A program made the translations under genes and the position numbers. Positions 42,086 to 52,413 of a DNA stretch of 64,000 bases are shown here, in pieces (positions within the stretch are counted from its first letter, which is position 1; every line of letters starts with the position of its first letter). Under the pieces are notes generated by a model. That model did no database searches and was not told where the DNA came from. It saw only the letters and a program-made list of their open reading frames with translations. The DNA is from Gallionella sp. GTDB lineage: Bacteria > Pseudomonadota > Gammaproteobacteria > Burkholderiales > Gallionellaceae. Location: assembly GCA_024641025.1 (NCBI GenBank), contig JAHEDW010000132.1:1-64000 (forward strand), given 5' to 3'.

Positions 42086-42472
42086 ATGCAACATTTGACA
42101 CCCAGACAAGCTTTTGATTTCCTGAAGGATAATCCCGAGGCGGTATTCGTAGACGTGCGTAGCGAAATGGAGCACATGTTTGTGGGCCATCCCGAAGGTT
42201 CTATCCTGATTCCATGGGTCGACGGACCTGAATGGGATATCAACCCGCATTTCGTCTCACATGTAAAAAAGGCAGCTAGTGTTAATCGACCTGTTGTGCT
42301 GATATGTCGTTCAGGCCGCCGCTCGGTGGATGCGGGACTGGCATTGGAAAAAGCTGGTCTTACAGAAGTTTACAATGTATTGCACGGATTTGAAGGTGAT
42401 CTTGATGATGTGCATCACCGAAATTCTCACAACGGTTGGCGTTTTGAAGGCCTACCTTGGGCGCAAACATAA
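42086..42472 (+). CDS. Rhodanese-like domain protein
   Basis: AVFVDVRSEMEHMFVGHPEGSILIPW..VVLICRSGRRSVDAGLALEKAGLTEVYNVLHGFEGD. Confidence 0.92.
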   Translation: MQHLTPRQAFDFLKDNPEAVFVDVRSEMEHMFVGHPEGSILIPWVDGPEWDINPHFVSHVKKAASVNRPVVLICRSGRRSVDAGLALEKAGLTEVYNVLHGFEGDLDDVHHRNSHNGWRFEGLPWAQT

Positions 42473-42721
42473 TGAACCCTCCGCTAGGGGGCTATAACTG
42501 GCAACTTAGTATCTCCAAATGAAAGCAACGAATCCTGACTTCAGTGGTACTGAACAAAATTCGTCTCCGCCATGCCTTTTGAGCGCTATGGAAGTTGGTG
42601 GCCTTTCAACTTGCTTCAGGTTCAATCAGATCACGAATGCCAGTTGGCAAACGTTTCCTCAGGTGTTACTCGAGCAGAAATCGATGATGATTATCACGGC
42701 CCGATGATGATCTGACCTGGG

Positions 42722-43231
42722 TCAGGCTGCCACCGCAGCAATGCGTCCGATCAGTTTTCTTGGATTAAACCAATTGGGAAGCACTTCGGCATCAATTCTT
42801 GTCGAGTTTCTATGGCTACCTATGACGAAGGCATCAAACCCTACCTGGTGTCGATATGTCAGCAAATCGTTTGGCACATCCCCGATTGCCCGCAACTCTC
42901 CTGAGTAGCGATGTTGCTCACGTAATTTGAGTGCAGTCATGTAGCTCTTGCCATCGCTGAATTTGTCGAACTTTACCGCTATTACCGTGAAGTCATCGAT
43001 GTCATGCTCGATCAATTCAGGGCCTTCTTCAGCAGCCAACCAGATCCCAAGCGGCCAGCCGTGTTCATATTCTCTGTGTATCAGTTCTGTACGACGTGTC
43101 TTCCATACCGATAAAGGTACCAATACTGGTCCGACAGGGAGTTTGACGCTTTGCGGCGACTCTCCATCTGCGAGAGTCAGCGTCTTCCATTCATCGGATA
43201 CGATGCGACCATTCTTGATTAGCTTAGGCAT
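42722..43231 (-). CDS. DUF934 family protein
   Basis: MPKLIKNGRIVSDEWKTL..GPVLVPLSVW..IAVKFDKFSDGKSYMTALKLREQHRYSGELRAIGDVPNDLLTYRHQVGFDAF. Confidence 0.82.
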   Translation of the reverse strand: MPKLIKNGRIVSDEWKTLTLADGESPQSVKLPVGPVLVPLSVWKTRRTELIHREYEHGWPLGIWLAAEEGPELIEHDIDDFTVIAVKFDKFSDGKSYMTALKLREQHRYSGELRAIGDVPNDLLTYRHQVGFDAFVIGSHRNSTRIDAEVLPNWFNPRKLIGRIAAVAA

Positions 43232-43536
43232 ATGATTATCTCCTTTGGAATTCATAATAATTGTTTGATCAAATGATCAATCCCGATTTGATGTTGTGCA
43301 GTCTAGTGGCAATGCATATACCAGTAAAATACTTAATGGTTACATTGTTATAAAAAATAGTAATATAGATGCTGTAGATGAACAACATCGTCAAATGGTG
43401 TTTGAGAAGGCTGTCAATGGGCCATCTATGAACATAGAATGTTTGGTAAACACTGATAAATGCTTTCAATTGCGCAGGGAGAATGCTAGCGTTTAACTAC
43501 GCACTGTTCTCAAATTTTGCTGTTGGGGAGAAATTA

Positions 43537-43959
43537 ATGTCTTGGAAAATTCTTGCAGTAGGATCGGCGTTTTTCGCGGGGTTAACAGCTATTTTTGGAA
43601 AACTGGGTGTAGAAGGGCTCAATTCAAATCTGGCAACATTGATCCGCACTATCGTCATTTTGATGATAACTGCGGCAATTGTTAGTTTTCAGGGAGAATG
43701 GCGCTTCCCAAGCAAGCCTTTGGAATTTCGACCGGTTATGTTTTTGGTACTTTCTGGAATTGCGACCGGATTCTCATGGTTGCTGTATTACAGGGCACTA
43801 CAGTTGGCTCCAGCCTCACTAGTTGCACCGGTTGACAAGTTGAGTGTTGCTTTTGCAATGGTGTTGGGCGTATTAATTCTAGGAGAACCTGTAACTTACA
43901 AGCTGATAATCGGCGGGATTCTCATTGTCGCTGGGACAATAGTATTAATCTTGCCCTAA
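43537..43959 (+). CDS. EamA-family half-size membrane transporter
   Basis: MSWKILAVGSAFFAGLTAIFGKLGVEGLNSNLATLIRT..GIATGFSWLLYYRALQLAPASLVAPVDKLSV..LGVLILGEP. Confidence 0.88.
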   Translation: MSWKILAVGSAFFAGLTAIFGKLGVEGLNSNLATLIRTIVILMITAAIVSFQGEWRFPSKPLEFRPVMFLVLSGIATGFSWLLYYRALQLAPASLVAPVDKLSVAFAMVLGVLILGEPVTYKLIIGGILIVAGTIVLILP

Positions 43960-44076
43960 TTATTTATTTGTATCCCCAGAGTTGCTTTGAATTTGATTTC
44001 CGGAACAAAACTTACTATTTTGTTTCGAATAAGCAAACATTACAATCGCACTAGTTGGACTGGATAGGGACTCGCC

Positions 44077-44592
44077 ATGAAAATCTTTGCTTCGGTGTTA
44101 TTGTTCATGCTCTGCATTGGGACTGTGTTTGCTGAAACCCGTGATGCAGAGCAACACTTCTTTGATATGAAAATGGGAGACTTCAAGGAAGAGTTGGCTA
44201 CTGCCAAGAAAGATGGCAAAGCAGGTATTCTGATCATGTTCGAGCAGGAGGGTTGTCCCTTCTGTTTACGCATGAAAAACACGATCCTCAACCAGAGCGA
44301 AGTGCAAGACTACTTTCACAAGCACTTCCTGATTTTCCTACTCGATATTCGCGGCAGTATTCCTATGGTAGATTTCACTGGCAATGAAACTACCGAAAAA
44401 GCCTTTAGCGTAGAGCATCGTGTATACGGAACACCTGTATTTGATTTTTTTGATCTGGATGGAAATCTGGTTACACGCTTTCCAGGAACGGCTAAGAACG
44501 TAGATGAATTCATGTTGCTTGGTAAATGTGTCGTTGATGGCGCATGTAAAAGCACTTCATTTGCTGTGTACAAGAAAAATCTAGCGAAATGA
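44077..44592 (+). CDS. Secreted thioredoxin-fold protein (SoxW-like)
   Basis: Signal peptide; GILIMFEQEGCPFCLRMKNTILNQSEVQDYFHKHF; YGTPVFDFFDLDG. Confidence 0.82.
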   Translation: MKIFASVLLFMLCIGTVFAETRDAEQHFFDMKMGDFKEELATAKKDGKAGILIMFEQEGCPFCLRMKNTILNQSEVQDYFHKHFLIFLLDIRGSIPMVDFTGNETTEKAFSVEHRVYGTPVFDFFDLDGNLVTRFPGTAKNVDEFMLLGKCVVDGACKSTSFAVYKKNLAK

Positions 44593-45899
44593 GATGTGTT
44601 CTGCGCAAGCTATATTTGAAGCTTTTTTGCTGCTTGTTATACCTTTCAGCAACATCTGTTTCAGGGTATGCCAATCCGTTGACACTTGAGGCTGCCTTAG
44701 CTACAGCAGAATCTTCGCATCCTGATTTGATGCTGGCTCAGGCTGATCGAGAAAGAGCACTCGCAGACCAGGATATCGCAAATTCGCGTCAAGATGCCAG
44801 CATCAATTTTGAAGGGATATTGCGCAGTGGACACCCGACCTTTGGTGGTCCAGCCATTGCCAGCGACAATAGCGTTCGTCTTACAGCACGTAAAACACTC
44901 TATGATTTCGGGCGCAGCAGCAATGCCGAGCTTGCTGCTCAATATGAGTTGAATGCACGCGAAGCCGATCTTACCACCATGCTTAGCAGCCGACGGTTGG
45001 ACATCATGACTCGCTATTTCGACGTACTGCTGGCAGACATGAGGAACACCGTGGAGAGCGAATTGACATCGGTGTATTACACCAGTTACCAACAGGGGTT
45101 AGATCGATTTGAGCTAGGGCAGATATCCAGCATTGAACTGGCAGAGCTTGATACACGCTATCGGGACACTGTTGAAAAACGCAATGCCAGTGCCCAGAGT
45201 CAGCGCCTTACTCGAGCTTTACTGGCTAATGCCATGAATCGTCCTAACGATTTACCTCGTGAACTCCAAGACCCATTGCTTTCTGGCAATCAGCGTACAT
45301 TGCCTGATTATGAGACGCTGCTCCCCATTTTGTTGAGCAATAATTCTCGCCTTAACGCTCAACAGGATATGTTGTCAGCCTCGCAAAAGCGTATCGAATC
45401 GCTGCGTGCAGAAAATGGTCCCATTCTAGATGCCGAATTACAAGCCGCCGATTACAGTCGCATTGCCGCTACTAGAGATAACTTGAGTGCAGGCCTCATA
45501 TTGTCTTGGTCGTTGTACCAGGGCAAACGTTCGGATTCACGCGTTGCGCGTGAAGTGGCACAGTTCAATAAGCTGCAGGCAGGTACTGAAAAGCTGAAAT
45601 TGGAACTGACTCAGGCTTTGTTGGAGAGCTACCTGGAAATTACCCAGTTGCAGAGTGCTGCACGTAATGCTGCAAGTAAATTTGTTGATTATCGCGACCT
45701 GCTACTTGAGCGCAGTCGCGGACTCTATGAACTTGAACTCAAGAGTAATCTGGGTACCTCCATGGCAGGAACCGCAGAAGCTCATATGCGTTCTCGCCAA
45801 ATCGAATACCAACTTGCATTGAGCTTCGCGCGTTTGGAGGCATTGTTGGGAGTGCCTTTGGGTGAGCACGAAAAATATAAAGGGAATGGAAATGAATAA
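44589..45899 (+). CDS. TolC-family outer-membrane protein
   Basis: LTLEAALATAESSHPDLMLAQADRERALADQDIANSRQDA; coiled-coil repeats. Confidence 0.82.
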   Translation: MRCVLRKLYLKLFCCLLYLSATSVSGYANPLTLEAALATAESSHPDLMLAQADRERALADQDIANSRQDASINFEGILRSGHPTFGGPAIASDNSVRLTARKTLYDFGRSSNAELAAQYELNAREADLTTMLSSRRLDIMTRYFDVLLADMRNTVESELTSVYYTSYQQGLDRFELGQISSIELAELDTRYRDTVEKRNASAQSQRLTRALLANAMNRPNDLPRELQDPLLSGNQRTLPDYETLLPILLSNNSRLNAQQDMLSASQKRIESLRAENGPILDAELQAADYSRIAATRDNLSAGLILSWSLYQGKRSDSRVAREVAQFNKLQAGTEKLKLELTQALLESYLEITQLQSAARNAASKFVDYRDLLLERSRGLYELELKSNLGTSMAGTAEAHMRSRQIEYQLALSFARLEALLGVPLGEHEKYKGNGNE

Positions 45900-46647
45900 A
45901 TGGATATTTTTCTGCTTTATAGCATTTGCAACACAAGCAGTTTGGGCTGCAGATATTCAGGCGACATTGGAATGGTCTCATAGAGTTGAGCTCTCTACCC
46001 CAGTATCAGGTGTAATAAAGTCAGTCAATGTTGAGGTCGGCGGCAAGGTAAAAAGGGGTGAGGTTTTGCTGTCATTGGACACTACTACTTTTCGTGCCAA
46101 AGTCGCCGAGAGTCAATCTGAATTAACCAGAATGGAAGCAGAATTGGCTGAAGCAGAAAAAGAGTTGGGTCGCGTGAAGGAACTGTACGAGCGGACCATT
46201 GTTTCAACAACTGACTTGGATCAGGCCAAGCTAAGGCTAGCAATAAGCCAATCCACGCTTTCCGAGGCGAAAGCTCGTTTGTTACAGAATCAGAAAATTC
46301 TGGCGGACGCCTCTTTACGTGCACCTTTTGATGCTGTTGTTGTTCTTCGCCAGGCTGAGCCTGGTCAAAGTGTTGCGGTCGGCTTGCAACCACAGATGCT
46401 GCTGACACTTGCAAAATCAGGTGAAATGATTGCGCGAATGCATCTTTCATTATCCCAGCTTGAAAAGTTGACAAAAGGCCAGAAGGTGGCATTGACGGCT
46501 GCTGGAGCAAGTTATACAGGGAATATCAAAACTCTAGGCCTAGAGCCAATCAAGATCAATGACGCATTTGCCTATCCTGTCGATGTGCTTTTCACAAGCA
46601 CGTCGCCTTTGCGCGCCGGCGTTCCAGCTCAGGTGACGCTGCCATGA
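45892..46647 (+). CDS. HlyD/MFP-family periplasmic adaptor
   Basis: VELSTPVSGVIKSVNVEVGGKVKRGEVLLSLDTTTFRAKVAES..ASLRAPFDAVVVLRQAEPGQSVA; overlaps the tolC-like stop. Confidence 0.82.
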   Translation: MNKWIFFCFIAFATQAVWAADIQATLEWSHRVELSTPVSGVIKSVNVEVGGKVKRGEVLLSLDTTTFRAKVAESQSELTRMEAELAEAEKELGRVKELYERTIVSTTDLDQAKLRLAISQSTLSEAKARLLQNQKILADASLRAPFDAVVVLRQAEPGQSVAVGLQPQMLLTLAKSGEMIARMHLSLSQLEKLTKGQKVALTAAGASYTGNIKTLGLEPIKINDAFAYPVDVLFTSTSPLRAGVPAQVTLP

Positions 46648-47247
46648 AGGTTGTTACATGACAGTTTATTCGTCCAATGTTGAATTGATGTGAGCGGCAA
46701 TACCAAATGAGCGTGACAAAATCTCCCTGTATTTCAAACCCATCAATTGAACCTATACAAACTAGCTAGCGATAGATTATCGAATTGCCACGTATTATTA
46801 AGATCGATGAGTATGGCCTCCCGAGTAAAAATTGATGTTGATCGTAATTTTTGCCGCTTGAAATCCTAAAGTTAGCAAAAGATTTTGGTAAATGAAATAC
46901 ATCTTACTGGCAAAATCAAGAGCCACAATTTTCCCTTGAAAATAACTTCCAACGTAGAGATCAGGGTGTTAGAGAATTCACCGATCACTGCTTTATTGAT
47001 TTCGTTCTGATTTATATCAGATGACGACTAGACTTCATTTGTGTCAGAAGACATACTAGGCTCAGTTGAAATGGTACAGGGATGTAACTGACAGCGAAGC
47101 TGCTTGATTTTGGCTTAATACTTTTGTCCGCACCGATTTCAAGATTCGCTGTAATGAGACCTGATTAGCAGTAATATTCTTCAAGTATTAGTTAGTTAAC
47201 CCGATTTGGTAAGTTCATCTACCAGATGCGCCTCATGGAGATAGCGG

Positions 47248-48087
47248 ATGGAAATATTCACGCGATGGAGTGACGCGCTAGCTGGCGTTCTTAACCAGAC
47301 AGTTGAGCGGCTTGCGCTCTATCTGCCGAACGTTCTCGGCGCATTCCTTTTGTTGCTGGTGGGTTGGCTCATTGCACATGTATTGCGTGCGACCGCAGTA
47401 CGTTTAACACTGCTAGGCGAGCGGGCGTTGGCTCGTATTTCAACCGGCCGCGGCGCATTGGCAGTTCACATACCGAGTGCTTCCGCGAAAATTTTTGGAA
47501 GCGTGGTTTTTTGGGTTGTGGTGTTGTTCTTTCTAACTGCGGCAACTCAAGTCTTGGGACTGAATACCTTTACAGCATGGCTTTCCCGCGTAGTCGACTA
47601 TCTGCCGACAGTTTTTGTCGGCGCACTCATCATCATTGCTGGATTTTTGGTAAGCAGGTTGGCACGCGAGGTGGTGGAGGCTGCAGCTGCGAGTGCTGGT
47701 GAACGCCAGCGAGCATTGATTGGTCGTGTGGTGCAGGCAGGAATCCTCATTACAGCCATCCTCGTCGGGGCAGAGCAGGTCGGCATCAAGGTGACCTTCC
47801 TTGTCATTTTAGCTGCTGTAGCTGGAATATCTCTCGTAGGAGCCGTTGCTCTTGCGCTCAGTATCGGTGCGCGTGAGTATGTTGCCAACCTGATCGGAGC
47901 GCACTACTTGCGTCAGCGTTATAGCATCGGGCAACATGTTCGTGTTGCTGGGAACGAGGGGAGGATACTTGAACTGACCGAAACTGCGGTTGTGATCGAA
48001 ACTGCTGAAGGACGTGCGAGTATTCCAGCGAAGTCATTCAATGAGCAGACTATCGTTCTGTTAATGAACGGGAAGCGTGATGGCTAG
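47248..48087 (+). CDS. MscS-like mechanosensitive ion channel family protein
   Basis: LPNVLGAFLLLLVGWLIAHVLRATAVRL; repeated TM units; GQHVRVAGNEGRILELTETAVVIETAEGRASIPAKSFNEQ. Confidence 0.78.
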   Translation: MEIFTRWSDALAGVLNQTVERLALYLPNVLGAFLLLLVGWLIAHVLRATAVRLTLLGERALARISTGRGALAVHIPSASAKIFGSVVFWVVVLFFLTAATQVLGLNTFTAWLSRVVDYLPTVFVGALIIIAGFLVSRLAREVVEAAAASAGERQRALIGRVVQAGILITAILVGAEQVGIKVTFLVILAAVAGISLVGAVALALSIGAREYVANLIGAHYLRQRYSIGQHVRVAGNEGRILELTETAVVIETAEGRASIPAKSFNEQTIVLLMNGKRDG

Positions 48088-48922
48088 CACCGAAGCACTT
48101 AGCTACGCATTTCTGGAGGCACATCCGGCAGATGCGGCGAGGGTTCTTGAACGTCTCGCTGCCACTGAGGCAGGTGCGCTATTGAAGTCTGTACCGGTAC
48201 GACTCGCATCCCCCGTTCTGCGCCAGATGCTTCCATTCGCTGGTGCGCGCTGCCTCGAGCAATTAGATGATGTCGAGATAGCTGGACTTTTGCGTGGTAC
48301 CGGTGCGCAATCTGGGGTCGCGCTGATCCGTTACTTTGGTGCCGAACGCAGGGCACTATTACTGGCACAGTTGCCGACCACACTTACCCTCGCTTACGAG
48401 TTACTGCTCGGCTATCCGGAAGACACCGTCGGTGCCTGGATGGATCCGCGCGCGCTTGCATTGCCAGCCGATATGACGGTAGGCGAATCTCTTGAACGTG
48501 TTCGCCGAACTGACGAGGCGATGATTGCAGACCCCTTTGTTATCGACCGCAACCAGTGTCTGCTCGGCTATGTCGAGCTTGCTGACTTGTTACGCGCAAA
48601 TCCTAGGAGTTCTTTGGGAAGACAGGTCAGGCCATGCAGGCATCGGCTGCCAGCACAGTCTCCTCTTAATGGGCTAACTGATCATCAGGGTTGGCTCTCT
48701 GCTTCGACTCTGCCTGTCGTCGAGCATGACGACAGGTTCGTTGGCGCATTTACACACGCTGCGTTATTGAGGGCGCTTTCACTAGAACGGTCTACCCTGA
48801 CATCGGACAAATCTGAGGACACGCTCGTAAGTATCACAAGTGCCTATTGGCTAAGTGTATCTGCCTTGATCCAGGCACTGGTTGGAATGCTTCCGGTAAA
48901 ACGACACGAGGGCGAATCATGA
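48080..48922 (+). CDS. MgtE-like N-domain/CBS protein lacking the transport domain, single C-terminal hydrophobic helix
   Basis: HPADAARVLERLAATEAGALLKSVP..GYPEDTVGAWMDPRALALPADMTVGESLERVRR; no multi-TM C-terminus. Confidence 0.65.
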   Translation: MASTEALSYAFLEAHPADAARVLERLAATEAGALLKSVPVRLASPVLRQMLPFAGARCLEQLDDVEIAGLLRGTGAQSGVALIRYFGAERRALLLAQLPTTLTLAYELLLGYPEDTVGAWMDPRALALPADMTVGESLERVRRTDEAMIADPFVIDRNQCLLGYVELADLLRANPRSSLGRQVRPCRHRLPAQSPLNGLTDHQGWLSASTLPVVEHDDRFVGAFTHAALLRALSLERSTLTSDKSEDTLVSITSAYWLSVSALIQALVGMLPVKRHEGES

Positions 48923-50226
48923 ACACCGATGCCCAAGCGGCAGTCTCTGCCCTCAATTTGCGCTTTATGCTCGACTATCCGCGCGAGGCTGCACAGCGCA
49001 TCGAAGCGATGCTGCCACATGAAGCGAGTGTATTGCTTGCGATGCAACCGTTACAGGCTATGGTGCCGGTATGGCTCAGTCTTGCCACCGATGTGGAGCA
49101 GGCCGTGTTCACCCTATTGCCCGAACAGCGCGCCGCAGAGCTTCTTGCCGAGTTGGAGCCGTCGCGAAGCGCAGCGCTGCTTAATCGACTCGATGAGGCT
49201 GAACGAGAGCATTACAAGGGGATGCTGAGTACGCAAGTCGCAGCAGAAATTCGCACATTGATGGAGTATCTGCCCGACTCTGCCGGCCAGTTGATGGATC
49301 CTCGCGTACTAGCATTCCGGGGCGAGTTGACTGTACACGAAGCCTTGGTTCGGTTGCGCCAGACACAACGGAGAGGACTGCGTGAGTTGTATCTGGTTGA
49401 TGATGATGGTCGCCTAGAAGGCCGTGTTGACATCCAAGATCTGGCACTCGCTGACCCAGATGAGATGCTTACGCGAATCGCGCATAGGATTACGGACGCT
49501 GTAAAGGATACTGATCCCCGCGAAGATGTGGTGGAAAAAATGCAACAGGACACGACATCCGACCTGCCAGTGGTCGACTTCGATGGTCGACTGGTTGGTT
49601 TCATCCGCCAATCTAAGTTTGCAAATGCAGTGCAGCAAGAGACTACGCTGGATATTCAGACTATGGTTGGCGCGAGCCGTGATGAACGCGCTCTTTCGTC
49701 TGCTACTTTTTCGGTGGCTAAGCGGCTGCCCTGGTTGCAGATTAATCTCCTTACCGCCTTTCTCGCAGCGTCCGTTGTTGGTCTGTTCGAAGGTACGATT
49801 GCCAAGTACACCGCACTTGCGGTGCTGCTTCCTGTAGTCGCTGGCCAGTCTGGGAATGCAGGCGCACAGGCACTTGCAGTGACGATGCGTGGACTTGTGT
49901 TACGAGAAATCAGCTTGCGCCATTGGCCGAAAGTCGTATTCAAGGAAGTTAATGTCGGGTTGATGAATGGACTCGCGGTAGCCGCAACTACTGCAATTGG
50001 TGTGTTCATCTGGAGCCGGTCTATTGGGTTGGTGATGGTGATTGCTGCCGCAATGGTTATTTCAATGGTTGCCGCGGGTTTTGCGGGAGCGCTCGTTCCG
50101 ATATTGCTGCAGCGATTTGGCCAGGACCCTGCACAGTCTTCCTCAATCATTCTGACCACAGTCACTGATGTCGTCGGATTCTTTTCCTTTTTGGGTATTG
50201 CGACACTTTTTTCTTCAATGCTCTGA
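48919..50226 (+). CDS. mgtE: MgtE-family magnesium transporter
   Basis: DSAGQLMDPRVLAFRGELTVHEALVRLRQTQRRG; CBS pair; LPWLQINLLTAFLAASVVGLFEGTIAKYTALAVLLPVVAGQSGNAGAQALAVTMRG. Confidence 0.9.
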   Translation: MNTDAQAAVSALNLRFMLDYPREAAQRIEAMLPHEASVLLAMQPLQAMVPVWLSLATDVEQAVFTLLPEQRAAELLAELEPSRSAALLNRLDEAEREHYKGMLSTQVAAEIRTLMEYLPDSAGQLMDPRVLAFRGELTVHEALVRLRQTQRRGLRELYLVDDDGRLEGRVDIQDLALADPDEMLTRIAHRITDAVKDTDPREDVVEKMQQDTTSDLPVVDFDGRLVGFIRQSKFANAVQQETTLDIQTMVGASRDERALSSATFSVAKRLPWLQINLLTAFLAASVVGLFEGTIAKYTALAVLLPVVAGQSGNAGAQALAVTMRGLVLREISLRHWPKVVFKEVNVGLMNGLAVAATTAIGVFIWSRSIGLVMVIAAAMVISMVAAGFAGALVPILLQRFGQDPAQSSSIILTTVTDVVGFFSFLGIATLFSSML

Positions 50227-50410
50227 TTCGCTTTACGCAAATCAACTTAGATTATAAGAAAACTGAATGTCTCCTTTCAGGAATTCAATAGATAAACGCC
50301 TTTGTTGTTGTAAGCGAAGAACAGTCATTGGCTCCAGAACGTATTATCATCCATATTTGGTAAGCAAAATGCATGATTAGGTAGAAGGCCATTATTGGAC
50401 AAAACAAAGC

Positions 50411-51001
50411 ATGACTAAAAGATTAATCAACTCCAAGCTAATGAATATTTGTTGTTTGTGCCTGCTATACACACAGATACAAGCAGCAGAAGTCACCCTA
50501 CACGAAAACAATATAAGTGGCCTGGTGACGTGGATTTCAAAGGACAACGGATTTAGCATAGAACTCATTCAACTGATACCTGACTTTGTTCGTGCTATAT
50601 ATAGCAATCATGGTTTCCCTCCGGAGGAGGTAGAGAGAATCGCTGATTACTGTATTTTTGGTAGTATTATCCAGAACACTTCACAGCAGCATTTAAGTTA
50701 TCGTGTGGCTGACTGGCGTTATATCGATAAAAACGGTAAAACTTATCCTGTCAAAACTAAAGCTCAGTGGCTCGAAGAATGGCGTAAAGTGGGCATAAAT
50801 TTTTCTTGGACTTTGCTTCCAGAAAGTGGTGACTTTGGAGTTGGTGACTGGCAGCAGGGTTTTACCACCATACAATTGGACAGAAATGAAAAATTTGATT
50901 TTATTTACACTTGGACACTAGACGGCATTCAACACCAAGGGATAATTGAAAACATGAGCTGCGCACCTGCTAACCTTTCAACAAACCTGAACGCACAATG
51001 A
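50411..51001 (+). CDS. Secreted hypothetical protein
   Basis: Signal-like N-terminus (LMNICCLCLLYTQIQA); ATGA coupling with the downstream redoxin. Confidence 0.5.
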   Translation: MTKRLINSKLMNICCLCLLYTQIQAAEVTLHENNISGLVTWISKDNGFSIELIQLIPDFVRAIYSNHGFPPEEVERIADYCIFGSIIQNTSQQHLSYRVADWRYIDKNGKTYPVKTKAQWLEEWRKVGINFSWTLLPESGDFGVGDWQQGFTTIQLDRNEKFDFIYTWTLDGIQHQGIIENMSCAPANLSTNLNAQ

Positions 51002-51567
51002 CAGTTCCCAGTACGACAACACAAATCTTTATGCGACTAAAATTCCTAACATTGTTTATATGCTGCTTGACGATGTTTTCAGCACAAGCTGCTGAACGTC
51101 AACAACCTAAGTTGGGCTACATGTTAACCGCCATATCAAAACCCACGCTTGCGCCAGACTTTACGCTTGAAGACATGGATGCAAGAAAATTCAGTTTAAA
51201 GGACTATCGCGGCAAGGTAATATTGTTGAATTTCTGGGCTACTTGGTGCCCGCCTTGCCGAAGAGAAATGCCCTCAATGGAACGCCTGCACCAAAACTTC
51301 AAAGGCAGAGATTTTGTCGTGCTTGCAGTTAATCAAATGGAAGACGGTGACCATGTATTTGCGTTCACAGGTGAGCTAGAAGTGGACCCAACATTCACCA
51401 TTTTATTCGATAAGGACAGTGCCGTATCTCGTGCTTTTCAGGTACAGGGCTTGCCAACTACTTATCTTATAGACAAGAAGGGAAACATTCGCTTTCGTGC
51501 TATCGGTGGGCGTGAATTTGATCATCCCGAAGTTGCAATGCAGATTCAGCAGCTAATGCAGGAGTAA
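50998..51567 (+). CDS. TlpA-like thiol:disulfide redoxin
   Basis: LAPDFTLEDMDARKFSLKDYRGKVILLNFWATWCPPCRREMPSMERL; GLPTTYLIDKKGNI. Confidence 0.92.
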   Translation: MTVPSTTTQIFMRLKFLTLFICCLTMFSAQAAERQQPKLGYMLTAISKPTLAPDFTLEDMDARKFSLKDYRGKVILLNFWATWCPPCRREMPSMERLHQNFKGRDFVVLAVNQMEDGDHVFAFTGELEVDPTFTILFDKDSAVSRAFQVQGLPTTYLIDKKGNIRFRAIGGREFDHPEVAMQIQQLMQE

Positions 51568-51609
51568 TTGCAACCCTAAAGATATTCATACCCGCACTGG
51601 GTTTGTTTT

Positions 51610-52029
51610 TTGAACAGGAGATTTCTTGTGAAAAATATAGTTTGGAGTGACGTATTAAGTGTTGCTGTCGATGAAATCGATGAGGATCACCGTAAGCTAT
51701 TGAATATTTTCAATACACTTAATCATTCTGTAACTACTGGTGAATCTCCGGATTATCTGGCAGCGGTTTTGGAAGAGTTAATTAATTGTACTGTCTGGCA
51801 CTTTAGTCATGAGGAGCGCTTAATGCTAAAGCACGGTTATGAGGGACAAAAAGAACACAAGGCGGAGCACCAGGAGCTAATTAATACCGCTAAAAATCTC
51901 CAAAAGGAAATTCTCCAAGCAGACAAACCTGTGTCGGATAAAGATATTGTGTTTCTGGAGCGTTGGTTAACTGAGCATATCCTTACTGCTGACATGAGAT
52001 TGGGCTCTTACCTTTCACAAATGATGTAG
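51610..52029 (+). CDS. Bacteriohemerythrin
   Basis: DEIDEDHRKLLNIFNTL..HFSHEERLMLKHGYEGQKEHKAEHQEL..WLTEHILTADMRLGSYL. Confidence 0.93.
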   Translation: MNRRFLVKNIVWSDVLSVAVDEIDEDHRKLLNIFNTLNHSVTTGESPDYLAAVLEELINCTVWHFSHEERLMLKHGYEGQKEHKAEHQELINTAKNLQKEILQADKPVSDKDIVFLERWLTEHILTADMRLGSYLSQMM

Positions 52030-52413
52030 AAGTTTCTCACAAAATCATATGATCTTTATTGATTTAAATCGTAACTTGTAAATATTCGCTTAATTTTCAT
52101 TAGACCAAGACTGAATAATGGTTTCAAAATGAGTGACTGACAGGTAGGCGTCTAGTGCTTTACAACTGGCTGATTTATGGGGTTAATCTAAGAACATGAC
52201 GTCCGGGTTTGTGTCTAATGAGGCTATAAGTGATAAGTCATCTGAGATGGTTGACCCTAATTAACGTCTGGTCCTCCCGGAGTTGCATGCGGTTTGCAAA
52301 TATGGCGGTAGATAAGCCAGAAATTCTGCAGCACAAAGATCCCGCGGTCCGTGGTATTGTTAGCCTGCCGGTGTCGGCTGATTTGCGTCGCGCAATGTTC
52401 GCTTGGAGGAGCT

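Noticed and set aside
46085-46510. Minus-strand 141-aa ORF opposite the HlyD-like adaptor
   Set aside because: Antisense of a recognisable adaptor.
46648-47247. Possible decayed RND pump after the adaptor gene
   Set aside because: Reading the frames by eye gave no recognisable pump motifs; left as a search target only.
49656-50240. Minus-strand 194-aa ORF opposite mgtE
   Set aside because: Antisense of a well-supported transporter.
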